From Sclerodactyla briareus (Eukaryota > Echinodermata > Holothuroidea > Dendrochirotida > Sclerodactylidae), in NCBI GenBank assembly GCA_026419785.1, contig JAODTK010001288.1:1-64000 (forward strand): DNA of 64,000 nt. Reading direction: 5' to 3'. Under the pieces are notes generated by a model. The model searched no databases. It saw only the letters and a list, made by a program, of their open reading frames with translations, and was not told the origin of the DNA. The position numbers and the translations under genes were made by a program. Below, one piece after another: positions 13,723 through 24,053 of the stretch (position 1 is its first letter; each line of letters begins with the position of its first letter).

Positions 13723-14345
13723 TGCGTTCTTTCGAACTGTTCTCTACTGTATATACAAGATTAAACGCTTTCTTTCGGTAACAAAAGTGGGGACTTAAGT
13801 GTGACTGCTGGGAATTATCTTATGAACCTCCACTTCCACGGCTTTGTAATCAAAATGGCGACAAATTCCGCTACTCTCAATTCAATTCAATTCGAATTCC
13901 ATTCAATTTATTTCGTCTATACAAAATACAATGGTACAGACATGACCCTAGAAAACGAGTTATAACAATTTTATCGAGCTAGTGACCATGTGAAACTAGA
14001 AACAGAGAAGAGACAATTCATAAATCGAGAGTCATTCCGAAATATCCCATCAATTATCGTAATTTCATGTGAATAACTGTTTTTAGATGAGAGGTTAGGA
14101 CCTGACTTCATGCAATTGGAATTGAAAAATCATCGTACGTATGGAGCAACTTCAGTCAAATTAGTGCGGCGTCGAACGTCGGAAGCGAGACTTTCGCGTC
14201 ACCACTATCTGTGCATTGCAATGACACGGTAGAGTTTCGATATGGCCGCTGACAGCCACTGTATGGAAGTGTTGGGTCGAAAGAACCATTTCACCAGTTG
14301 GGAACTCGTATGTACGGTATATATAGTATAGTTCGAAAGAACGCA
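13723..14345. mobile_element. Candidate 623-bp inverted-repeat element (MITE-like)
   Basis: A 16-base sequence, TGCGTTCTTTCGAACT at 13723-13738, is found exactly inverted at 14330-14345. After a short offset both arms continue with a TACTRTATATAC block. A further GGTCGAAAGAACC-like copy lies just inside the right arm. No transposase frame is present inside, and I could not define a clear target-site duplication. This would fit a non-autonomous DNA transposon, but part of the arm (TTCGAA) is itself palindromic. Confidence 0.5.
13871..13915 (-). repeat. AATTC-type short tandem, possible retroelement tail
   Basis: ATTCA/AATTC units repeat at 13879-13905 and are followed by an ATTTATTTCGTCTATACAAAATACA stretch written here only in part (positions 13905-13929). 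Read on the minus strand this resembles the short-repeat tail of a LINE or SINE. No reverse transcriptase is visible. Confidence 0.3.
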
Positions 14346-14359
14346 GCATATATCTCATC

Positions 14360-16600
14360 TCGCGAGCCGTGGTTCGTTGGTTATGTTTATACCTTAACTG
14401 ATAAGAACATACTCACTTGAGACAATCGCTAACGTGTTTCAAATCGCCTGAACATCATCGGTTAAGAGCACATTTATCTTCATCACATTTTTCCTCTTGA
14501 GAAAAGTAGAGAATCCGCATCTTAATCAGTACAGAGATGCATGTAATTCTTCGTTGCGATTGCTCAAATCTATTTCCACATCCTGTCCGAGGAAAAAAAA
14601 AAAAGTTGTTCTCTTTGCTGGGGTTACAGGCTGCGTCCTACTTCTCCGAAATAATACTATTCGTTCATTCACTGATGACAACACCACACAATAGCAAGAA
14701 CACACTGAAGATTTAATATTTGTCGTCTTAAGCGGTTGAACAATACTTGTCTTCCACGGTTTGTCAAAGGCACAGCGAGGCCCCAGATATTATTATGATT
14801 TCTTGAATGTGACGTTGAGCTGGCAACGCTAGCCTACACTGTTACAACACCATAACCCTGACCGCCTCGGCCTATGCCCTATAGGCTATAGCCAGGCCCC
14901 CTAGGCTGATATTCGAACTCAAATGAAACGTGAAGGCCTGACTAGGCCTGTAGGTTGGGACTGTACTTAGAAGTGGTATTTGGATGACATTACTCCATTC
15001 ATGAATTTGCTGTTACGTCAGTGCGTGTACGCACATTGGCCTAATGTTTTATATCTTGACACTCTGAAGGGTCTTATCATACTAGTAGGACAGAGAGGCG
15101 GACTAGAGGAACATTCACTGAAAATAAGACCATCAACAGTGATTTGAGTAAGACTGAACTGTATTTCTTTAGGATATGGAAAACTTGTAATAAACTGCCG
15201 CAGGAAGCAGTCACAGCCACACTGAATATTTTCAAGAACAAACGCTAGTGCGGGTCTTTAAGGGTCATTAGACTTTTATCCCTAATAGCCCTTCTCTCAG
15301 AAGACTCTTTGAACCAGACAGAGGGTGGCCATCCATGTAAATCCTACCCTTTGGCAGTCCCGCATTACTCACATTTGGTAGTGTCGTGTTGCAGTTTTTT
15401 GCATGGGTACAAAGTATTCATGATACTTTTTTCAGCACCATGCCGACTGGAAGGCACATGATACATGAATCTCCCGAAAGATTGATACGCGACAGAGTTT
15501 AGCTCTTGTTTACACCTTGTGACGTCATAGGTTGGCATTTTGGGGCTATTGATGACGTGGCATTTTGCTCTGTCTCGGCTTCAGTGATTCATGATGTTGC
15601 AGTTACGTTAGGGCGTGGTATGCGCAGTGGCTTAACGTTATTCCTTACACGATGGGCTTATCCTCAAGTTTCGCATTCAAATACTCCTAGCACGCTAGAA
15701 ATAGGATGGAATTATTTCCACCTCTTGGGCCGACTGGAAAAATGTAATGCCCTACTGAAAAGCTTGATACTCAGTGTTTAAATGAACGATCGAATAATGG
15801 GACCCACGATCACTGGGTGATGTTTAGTTGGCGCTTACAATGGACCATATCCGTCGATTAAACTGTAATGGCATGAACAGAAAGTCCCTCGCATTGGGCT
15901 CCAAGAGAGGACTTAGGAAAGTTATACATAACCACGCGACGCTACCGAAAATAGACCTGCGGTCGCCGCGTGATTTGGTCCGTGCTTACATAGTCCCAAT
16001 AGTGTTGAATCAACTGAACTAATGCATTTAACCCTGCCTCGAGTGGTGAAACATTGATTACAATCAATTCTAGGTCTTTACAATCCTTTCCACAAACTTG
16101 AATAAACTAGCAACGTGCAAACGTAATCTGTAAACTATCCTAATAATAATTCGCGCAGCTAATAATCAGATATTTCATTTTCAGAATCCTTCTGACTACT
16201 CACTACTTGTTCTTTAGAAAATCGACTGAACAACCGAATAAACTCGATCGCGTGGGCAGGCAAATCGGAACTCAGATTGAATTCATCGAGCGGCGCTGAC
16301 GGCAATCGGTATACATCACGATCGCCGTTTGAATAGGAGACCGGTTTTACGCGGATTAGTCTTCCGTGGGCATGCGAAAAGCTTCAATATGTTGGACTGT
16401 TGATTGGATAAAAAACAATTCATAGCATCACTTTCAAACATCCAATTTGAGTGCCTGTTCTATCTACACTACCGCCTTCACACGATTGTCAGAAAACGCC
16501 AAAAGGCTTCGTGATTCTTGACTGATTCCTGACTTGATCAAGTTAGGCATTGTCAAGTTCACATCCTTACAAATTTTACCATAGAGAACATGTAGTCTCA
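14360..16600. other. Non-coding stretch, no gene seen
   Basis: No conserved domain, tRNA or clear repeat array was recognised. The 91-residue plus frame at 15506-15781 has no recognisable features. Confidence 0.4.
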
Positions 16601-16609
16601 TTATGGGGA

Positions 16610-17130
16610 ACTCACATACACATTATTAACTTCATCCAGGTGAGGGTCTTTGAGGCGTACCAAATTTCAACCTGATCGACCAGGCACTTCTGGACTGAAT
16701 CGTGTTAACGACATTCCAGACTCACTCTTTTGACCTCAGATGACCTTTGCCCACCCCAGAAAAAATCATGGTAATCATCATGGGAGAACCCACAGTACCA
16801 AGTATGAGCTTCATCCATCGGTGGGGGCCGGGTTATCTGTGCTAACAATCTAACTTTTCCAGATTTATTCCCATTTTCCACAATCTCCCATTTTCCCACA
16901 ACTGCCCCCCAGTCTATCCCAGACACCCCTAGGGGTCCTGTACTCCCCAGAAAGCTGCATACGGATTTCACTCTGATGGACGCAGGCTCTGGATTAACGT
17001 GCCAACAAGATTTTCGACTTTGACTCTCTGACCTTTCACACCTTACCCCAAAACAATATGGATATTATAATTTATTATTGTGACCCCACATACCCAAAGA
17101 GGAGTTTCTCCCATCCAGGTGGGTGGAGTT
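16610..17130 (-). repeat. Minus-oriented copy of the 300-bp AGGTCA satellite
   Basis: Reading the minus strand gives the same ordered phrases as the array at 23.4-26.6 kb. They include GAGGTCAAAAGAGTGAG, CCACAATGNNGAG-like blocks, GGATGAAGCTCATACTTGG and TTCCCCA. It lies outside the carrier gene, so the family is interspersed as well as tandem. Confidence 0.7.
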
Positions 17131-17359
17131 TTGTGTTTCAGAAGCTAAATTTTGCCAAATTACAATGCCAAAGTGCCCCCAAAGGGCATTTGATGGAGAA
17201 TAGTTGTTGGTGTGCAGGGAAGACTAAACTATTAAGATTCCAGTCTGAATACTTGTAAACCCACAACGTTGTTAAATTCAAACATTTAGTGCTCAGGCTC
17301 TTCAAAATAGGACATGAATTACACCATATGGGAGTATGTTTTTCTATTTGTTTTTTTAG

Positions 17360-17880
17360 GTTTCGATGCAAGGGTCACCTAGTGAACTGCGTCAAATCAA
17401 TCTGAACTCACTGTACCGGAGAACTGTTTTAAACAAGAAGATGTACAAGGCTAAGACATGTCGGTCATGTATGTTAGAATTTCTTTTGGTCAGTTCAGGT
17501 CAAACTATCTCAGCTAGATTAAAAGGTCAGTCAGTCAAAAAATGTGGATAGCTTGCTTCATGCCACAGATGTCAAGAGTAACATGCATATCAGTAGGCCA
17601 GTGCTGCATGATGGCATGGAAGATCAGTATCATCCGTTGAGGTTCCGAAACATCAATAATGAACATTGACAGGAACCAAATCAACAATTTCTCTCCTCCT
17701 TGCTTGGGTACATTCGCAGATAACCAGCAGCCGAACTTTGAGAAGAGTGGATAGTTTACCATCATTCAAATCTTCTCCTGGGAGTAATGGTGGAGAGCGA
17801 TCACGTAGAGGCTTCAGTAAATCTTGCTCAAGAGGACTCCCATCCATGGTGAATGTCGCTATCCCCGTCAAACAACCAAG
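17360..17880 (+). CDS. Putative exon(s) of an unidentified protein-coding gene
   Basis: A T-rich tract ending in AG at 17358-17359 is a good acceptor. The frame from 17360 is open for about 60 codons (VSMQGSPSELRQINLNS..., MLEFLLVSSGQTIS). A one-base shift in the A run near 17539-17545 lets it continue (DSLLHATDVKSNMHISRP...). A further shift leads to a Ser/Arg/Gly-rich segment that ends at an AG|GTAGCA donor-like site at 17880-17881. I did not recognise the product. A minus-strand reading of 17653-17922 is also open, so strand is not certain for the second half. It probably belongs with the two exons that follow. Confidence 0.4.
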
Positions 17881-18204
17881 GTAGCACATCCCCCGCACAG
17901 AGTTGAAGTGAGTACCGAGCACATTGCAAACGTTGTCTGCGCGTTATTATAGGAGGGGGAAGAGAGGGAGCTGGGCCTTAAATCGCACCTCTACACGGCT
18001 ACATTACTATGTCCTAAGTTGGGAAAATCATGTTCAAGTGTATTTGTACCTACTGAGTGAAATCCACTGGTGCCGTGCATCTACTGTATTTCCCCCCGTT
18101 TACAGATTCTCATCCTGGTTTGATCATTAATTACCATTAACCAGCACCCAGGCTTTGATTATAACACTGATTAATGGGTTGATTAGTAATTTTAAATTTT
18201 TCAG

Positions 18205-18352
18205 GGCGTGTAGTTTCTGAACAAATCACGTTTCTGAAGAATTCTGGTGCATTTCTGGCTTCTAAAATCACACAGTTACCACCACATGCCTATAATGCTG
18301 CTCTGTTGATTCCATGTGTATGTACTACTTGGCAGCCTGCCACAAGAAAGAG
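18205..18352 (+). CDS. Exon of an unidentified gene (penultimate)
   Basis: The exon is bounded by TTTTTCAG at 18197-18204 and GTAACT at 18353. It is open for 48 codons in one frame (RVVSEQITFLKNSGAFLASK, then ITQLPPHAYNAALLIPC). The last codon is split, and it joins the exon at 18425 in phase to give ...ATRKS|TTKVL. That phase agreement is the best evidence that this is a real gene. I do not recognise the family. The join to the preceding exon is off by one base, as expected given the indel rate in this window. Confidence 0.55.
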
Positions 18353-18424
18353 GTAACTGAATGGGTTGCTTGTATGCACTTGAATATCTAACCTAATAAA
18401 TAATAGTTCTCCTTACCCCTACAG

Positions 18425-18596
18425 TACAACCAAGGTATTGGTACCAAAATTTCATCTTCATCAGGAAAATTGTCATAAATTAACTGTGAATGACTGGATA
18501 GCTACTTCTGTAAAAAATGCCACAATAGACCAATATCAGAGATCGCCACATCAGCAATTACACCCTGGAGGGTTCTCAACTCTCCTCAAGGCGTAA
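18425..18596 (+). CDS. Terminal exon of an unidentified gene
   Basis: The acceptor CCCCTACAG ends at 18424. The frame is open for 56 codons (TTKVLVPKFHLHQENCHKL, then TVNDWIATSVKNATIDQY) and closes with TAA at 18594-18596. The opposite strand is full of stops. The encoded C-terminus is polar with no membrane segment. No family was recognised. An indel-shifted read-through past the stop (into LLMGFFLRK...) cannot be excluded. The carrier gene starts about 320 bp downstream on the same strand. Confidence 0.55.
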
Positions 18597-18914
18597 CTGC
18601 TGATGGGGTTCTTCTTGAGGAAAACTGCTCAGAAGCGTGGCTTCTGTCTTGTTTGCTATTTTCCCATGTAATGACATTATCACTTACATGCATTCAGGTT
18701 TTCTTTCTTTCTGCAAGGTATTTTATCATACAGTAATTTGTTTCAGATATGATGGGTTTGTTGTCGACATATTATCGAATCAGTTCATCAAACCTAGCCA
18801 TGGACATGTATGTCAGCACTTGGTATGTGTGGATTATTCCCTATGTTATCTCCATGTATTTTTTAGCTGCCCCTTAATTTACATTCCAAGGTTTCACCAC
18901 TTCATTCCCTCCAG

Positions 18915-19023
18915 AAAACAACATGGAAGACAGTTGTGACCAATCTCATGTCTGGAGCTCTGGCAGGTGCCGTGGCCAAGACCGTCATCGCTCCCTGGAC
19001 AAACCAAAAATACTAATTTCAGA
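18915..19023 (+). CDS. SLC25A42: SLC25A42-like exon: helix 1 and first carrier signature
   Basis: The acceptor TTCATTCCCTCCAG ends at 18914 and the donor GTGAGT starts at 19024. The frame KTTWKTVVTNLMSGALAGAV, then AKTVIAP, matches the family's [21 protein letters not shown] helix-1 region. At the signature the DNA reads APWTNQK in this frame. Adding one missing C restores P-L-D-K-P-K-I, the expected Px[D/E]xx[K/R] motif. A second indel near the end of the exon masks the conserved I-x-F-Q. Confidence 0.9.
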
Positions 19024-21923
19024 GTGAGTCGACAAGAACCTTCAGTACAGGCCAACAACTATGTGAATGTTTATATATATTAGCGGGCGCCACCATGGGT
19101 TGGCGCCAGAGGGGGGTGAAATTTTCATTTGACAAGAAACATTCTTGAAGGATCACTGTTCTTTCCAGACTATGTTGAAGGCACTCCCAGCGGCACAATG
19201 GCCACAACCGTTGTTCTTATGTCAAACATCATTCAGCAGGATAAGGCTCTGTGTGCCTGATAGATGAAACAAACTCCCGTTTTAATCGGGCACTCGGTTA
19301 TCAAGTTACAAGGGGTCAAAGGTTGGTTTTGATACCCTTTTCAGCAAATGGCATCGGCAGTATACTTTGGGATAACTAATGCTTGTAGGACTGTGCGGAT
19401 CTCATCGAGAGTAACATTTTCATAAAAAACTGAATGTCATCAAAGGTCATTCAAGGTTACTTATGGACGAAAAAAACTAATATTTTGAGACAAAACTTAC
19501 CACTGACATTGTGGCAATGTTGATTTCAGGGACAGGGGGTACGTCATGGTGGAGAACATTTTCCATAAAAACCATCATGTCGTAAAAGGTCATTCAAGGG
19601 CATTCTGGGCATAGAAACTCGCCAAAATAGTATGTGTTTCGCAACAACTTCCAGTAACCTTCCTGATGGGGTTATATTTCAGGACAAGGTGTATCCCATC
19701 TAGGGTTACATTTTTGTTAAAAATGGTCATGTCATCCGAGGTAATTTATTTAAAGGTCAATTTGAGGTCAAAAACTGATTTTGGTACTTTTTCTGCAATA
19801 ACACTGGGCCGTGGTCATCAGAAGCAAAGGGCTTCCTAGGAGTGGATGTATCACATGGAGAGTTACAATTTTCATGCCAAAACGTCATTGTCATTGAAGG
19901 TCATTCAAGGTCACTAAGGGGTCAGAAAACTGTTTCTGGCGATAATCGGAGAATTGAATATCTGTGAGGGCGGGAAGGTTCACCATGGTGATATACTTGT
20001 TGACTGCCCATGGTGTGCCTCTGACCTGAATTTGGGCTCTGTCGGGGGGTCATGTGGTTAAAGGTTGAGTCTTGATTTAATGTGCTTATTTAAGGGAGTT
20101 ACGGCAAAAAAAAAAAAAGAAACGGTATATTTTTGTATATGTGTTATATCGACCTTGTGTGCCGTATGGAGGAGGCGACCAACTCCCGCCTCGATCAGAC
20201 ACTACTTTGATAGTTACAAGGGGTCAAAGTTTAATTTAATAGCTTTTTCGCCAATACAGTAGGCGTTGTTCATTGTAATGCATATGCTTCTAGGAGTGGA
20301 TGCATCACATGGAGAGTAACAATTTTTATAAAAACCGCCATGTCATTGAAGGTCATCAAGGTCACGTAGGGGTCAAAAACTGATTTTAGCATTTTCGGCA
20401 ATAGCACTGGGCATGTTCATCAGAATGCAAAATGCTCCTAGTCTATTGTGGTGGCCTATTATTTCGAAGCATCAATGAGACACATGCCCATGTTGTACGG
20501 TAACAGTTGTCTAGTGTGGCGTTATGAATTACCTGCTTATGTTTGGATATGATGTTCAGTCTTTGATCAACTACCTTGAAGAGCCTGTGAATGGAGAGTA
20601 GTACCATTCAAAATGTTGCTCTTTCTGTATAAAGCCTAGTCTGTCAACGTCAATAAGTATATCAGCGATGAGCAATGAGTATATCTGCGACAAATTGACC
20701 AAGTATGTCCATGCCGTTCTCATTCGTTCCTCTACCCAGCTTCTTATTCTATGCTGTTCCTCACTGAAATCTTGCCAGCTATGGTGAAATATCTTTTCTC
20801 ATCTGCAGCTCATTTATCGATGGCATCCATATTCTGTAAGCGTAAGCGATAGTGTGAGTGTTTTCAATAAGGCTTTAAAACGCTCCTATTCGTTAGGGCC
20901 TTTTCATGCTTTGTGGCTTTTGGTTTTCACTACATGTTTGGTGTTTTTATTGTTCATTAGGACTTTGCTTTCTTCTTCTGTGAAATCGCATGGTACACTT
21001 TGTGATATTGTCGCTATATAAATGTTTGGCAGATTATTTTAGTATATTGTAACTAATTCTTCCCTCTGTTTTTCACTCCCTTATATGATTTTTGCATTTT
21101 GCGCCCTGTATTTTGTTTTTGTTTTTTCAAAATTCAACCCGTCTATATCAACGATCTACAAAAATGAGGCAGTCCGTCGCATTATGGCGGGGTAACTCTG
21201 CTACCATGTTCAGGATCATACCCTAACCAAGCCCTCCAGTATACGACACATGAGCAGTACAAGAAAATGCTCAAACCTAGAAATGCACAGTAAGTTTGAA
21301 CTCTGTAATTGGCTTGGGACAGGGGGTCCCACTACCTCCCCATGGGACCCTGTGCTGGTTCGATGCTGCAGTTCAGAGTGTTTAATTCATCCATGGAAAA
21401 GGGGACCGAGTCCGAAAACCCCTTTCCATTTCTTAATGATGATAACATTGCTCATCACTCATAGAAGAATGGAGTGGGCATGTTCAAGTGTCCTATATTG
21501 CACCACCAAATTGTGATGTGAGAGAAGGGCTTCCAGTTTTGTATAATCAGAAACAGAATTGATCAATCTACTTGAAATATTGGATGACAAGCGGCGAATT
21601 TGGAGTTAGAAAAACTAGAAATTTCCAATCCAAACACCTGGAAGTGCGGAACGGAGGGAGGGGGACACCCCATTCTCCTCAGTCTCCTCCTCGGTCAGTC
21701 ATCATGGTTCAGCCCCCCCCCCCCCCACCCTCAAAATATTCTCCAATGCCACTAGGGTCAGATCAAAGAGTATAATTATACAAGTGCCACTGAGGAAGCA
21801 CCATTTAGCACATATCAGTTTTGATTAGAAAGAAAGAAATCAATGAGAGGAAGAACCCTCCGTAAGATCCTGCCCGAATATCAGTCATTGGATGTCAATT
21901 CTTTTTTTTTTTTTTTTTTTTTT

Positions 21924-21963
<40 letters not shown>

Positions 21964-24015
21964 TTTTTTTGTTTTTTGTTTTTGTTTTTTTTGTTTTTTT
22001 TTTTTTTTTTTTTTTTTTGTTTTTTTGTTTTTTTTTTTTTTGTTTTGTTTATTTTTTTTTTTTTTTCCTTTTTTGTTTTTTTTTTTTTTGTTTGGTGGCC
22101 GCATCACCAACGAGGCGGCCAGAAGGGTTCTCACGGTCATGGAAAACCTGGCAAAGTCAGGAATTTCATCAATGAAAATCCAGGCATGGATAAGGTTCAA
22201 ATGAAAGTTTTCTGAGTCCATTGGGGGAAACGGCATGGACGTTTCATGAAGTGAGTGTTACTTCCTCACAGCTGGTTTTTGTTGTTGCTTTGGCCGTAAT
22301 TATATTATATGCAAAATGTCATAGTGAAGGGCTGGAAATCCTTTAATGGTTATGGAAAGTAATGGAAATTGCTTACCAGATTCTACAGCAGGGTTTCCCA
22401 CCCTTTTCCAAACTAGGGTCCGTCCACGTTGTGTGGTGACACTGAGTGACATCCATAGGTTGGCACGTAGCGTCCACAAAATTTTTGCCCCAAAAGGCTC
22501 CAAGATGCCAGGAGATTGCATCTAGGAACTTTTTTTGCTTTGAAAAACATCTCTGAATTAGCATTCTTTTCTGTGAAATTTTGTGTGATCAGAAACATTT
22601 TAATCAGAAAATGTTTTTCAGCTCCAGTCGGTGAGAGGGATGTTCTTGATGACCACCCATCGCTGACAAGCAGCGCCCCAGATTGTGGACGAGGAGGAGA
22701 CGGGTCCATGTGAGGGGGTATCTTCCTCCCATTTGTCATTTTTTGAATAATAAGTACCCTCATATGCAATCTGGTGCAACATTTAGCATCATTGGACGTA
22801 TGCAGAGGGAGAAATAAAATAGAATGCAGAAGAAAAATGGAGCACACTGTGTACCACCCCGCGTACCACCGTGAAAGACCAAATGTGCCAATTGGTGGTA
22901 CGCGTACCACAGTGGGAACCCCTGTTCTACAGAAACCCTATGCATGCCATTGTGCTTCCACCATTATAGCTGCATCATTGGATACCTATCCAGTCAGCTC
23001 TGATGTTTCTACAAATTGCTATAGAGTTTCAATAGTGTGATGTTTCTTCTTGTTTCGTGCTCGTACCTGAACGGGACCATAGTGTCATAGTGTTTCTAAC
23101 TTTGTCAGATTCGAACGAAACGTGGAGATTGAACTACAGTTGGTATTGACAAAAGGGAGGCATTTCAAAGTCACAGAGGTCAAATGGACATAAAACTTCG
23201 ATAGCTTTCTCCAAACGAGGGTCAAAAAGGCCTTTCTGCGGGGATATACACATCGCAGTTTCCTGCCTGCGGCATGTCTAGTTTATGTATGTGTGTGTGT
23301 ATCTGCCACTGCGGGGAGAGCATAATTGGCCCACCTGAATGGATTTAGCTCATTGGTATGGGGGTTCCCCAAATGAGACAGATCCCTGTTGTTTTGGGGG
23401 CAGGTCAAAGGTTACCGTGTGAGGTCATCAGAGGTCAAAGTCCAAAACTCTTGTGAAGAGGGTAGGTCAGCACCCTTGGTCCAATCAAATTGAAATTTGG
23501 TGTTAGTTTCTTATGGGGAGTACAAGCACCCCAATTGTGGACTTGGTGATGACCGCGGGGTCATTTGGGTGGAAATATGGAATTGTGAAAAATTGTATTT
23601 GGGCAATGTCAGCTGTGAAGAGCAAGCACTTGACCCCATCAAGATGAATGAAGCGCGTACTTGGTATGTGGGTTCCCCACAACGAGTACATGATCCGTTT
23701 GTGTTGGAGTCAGGTCAAAGGTCATCTAGAGGTTCATTAGAGGTCAAAGTTTGAAATCTGTGAGAGGATAAAGCCTGGATTCTGGCCAACCCCAGGTTGA
23801 AAATTTGGGGTGTAGTTTCTCATGGACGTACAAAGCACCTTATTGTTTTTGGTGTAGACCAGGGGTCAGTTTTTGGGAAAATGGGAAATTGTGGAAAAAA
23901 ATTGATATTTTGGGCAATTTTAGCTGGTGAAGAGCATAACATGACCCCACTCGGGGGGGGGGCGGGGGGGGGGGTGGGGGGGTGGGCGGGATGGTTTGGG
24001 GGGGGGGGGGGCGGG

Positions 24016-24053
<38 letters not shown>

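Noticed and set aside
17653..17922. 89-codon minus-strand frame with plausible composition (TMDGSPLEQDLLKPLRDRS)
   Set aside because: It overlaps the plus-strand segment flanked by splice-like sites and has no clear acceptor of its own. The neighbouring exons at 17360, 18205 and 18425 are open only on plus, so the plus reading is preferred, though not proven.
21843..22236. Phe-rich and Lys-rich long frames
   Set aside because: They are translations of the poly-T tract.
22413..22910. 165-codon minus frame, the longest open minus frame near the carrier
   Set aside because: It lies wholly within the hAT MITE and has no transposase motif.
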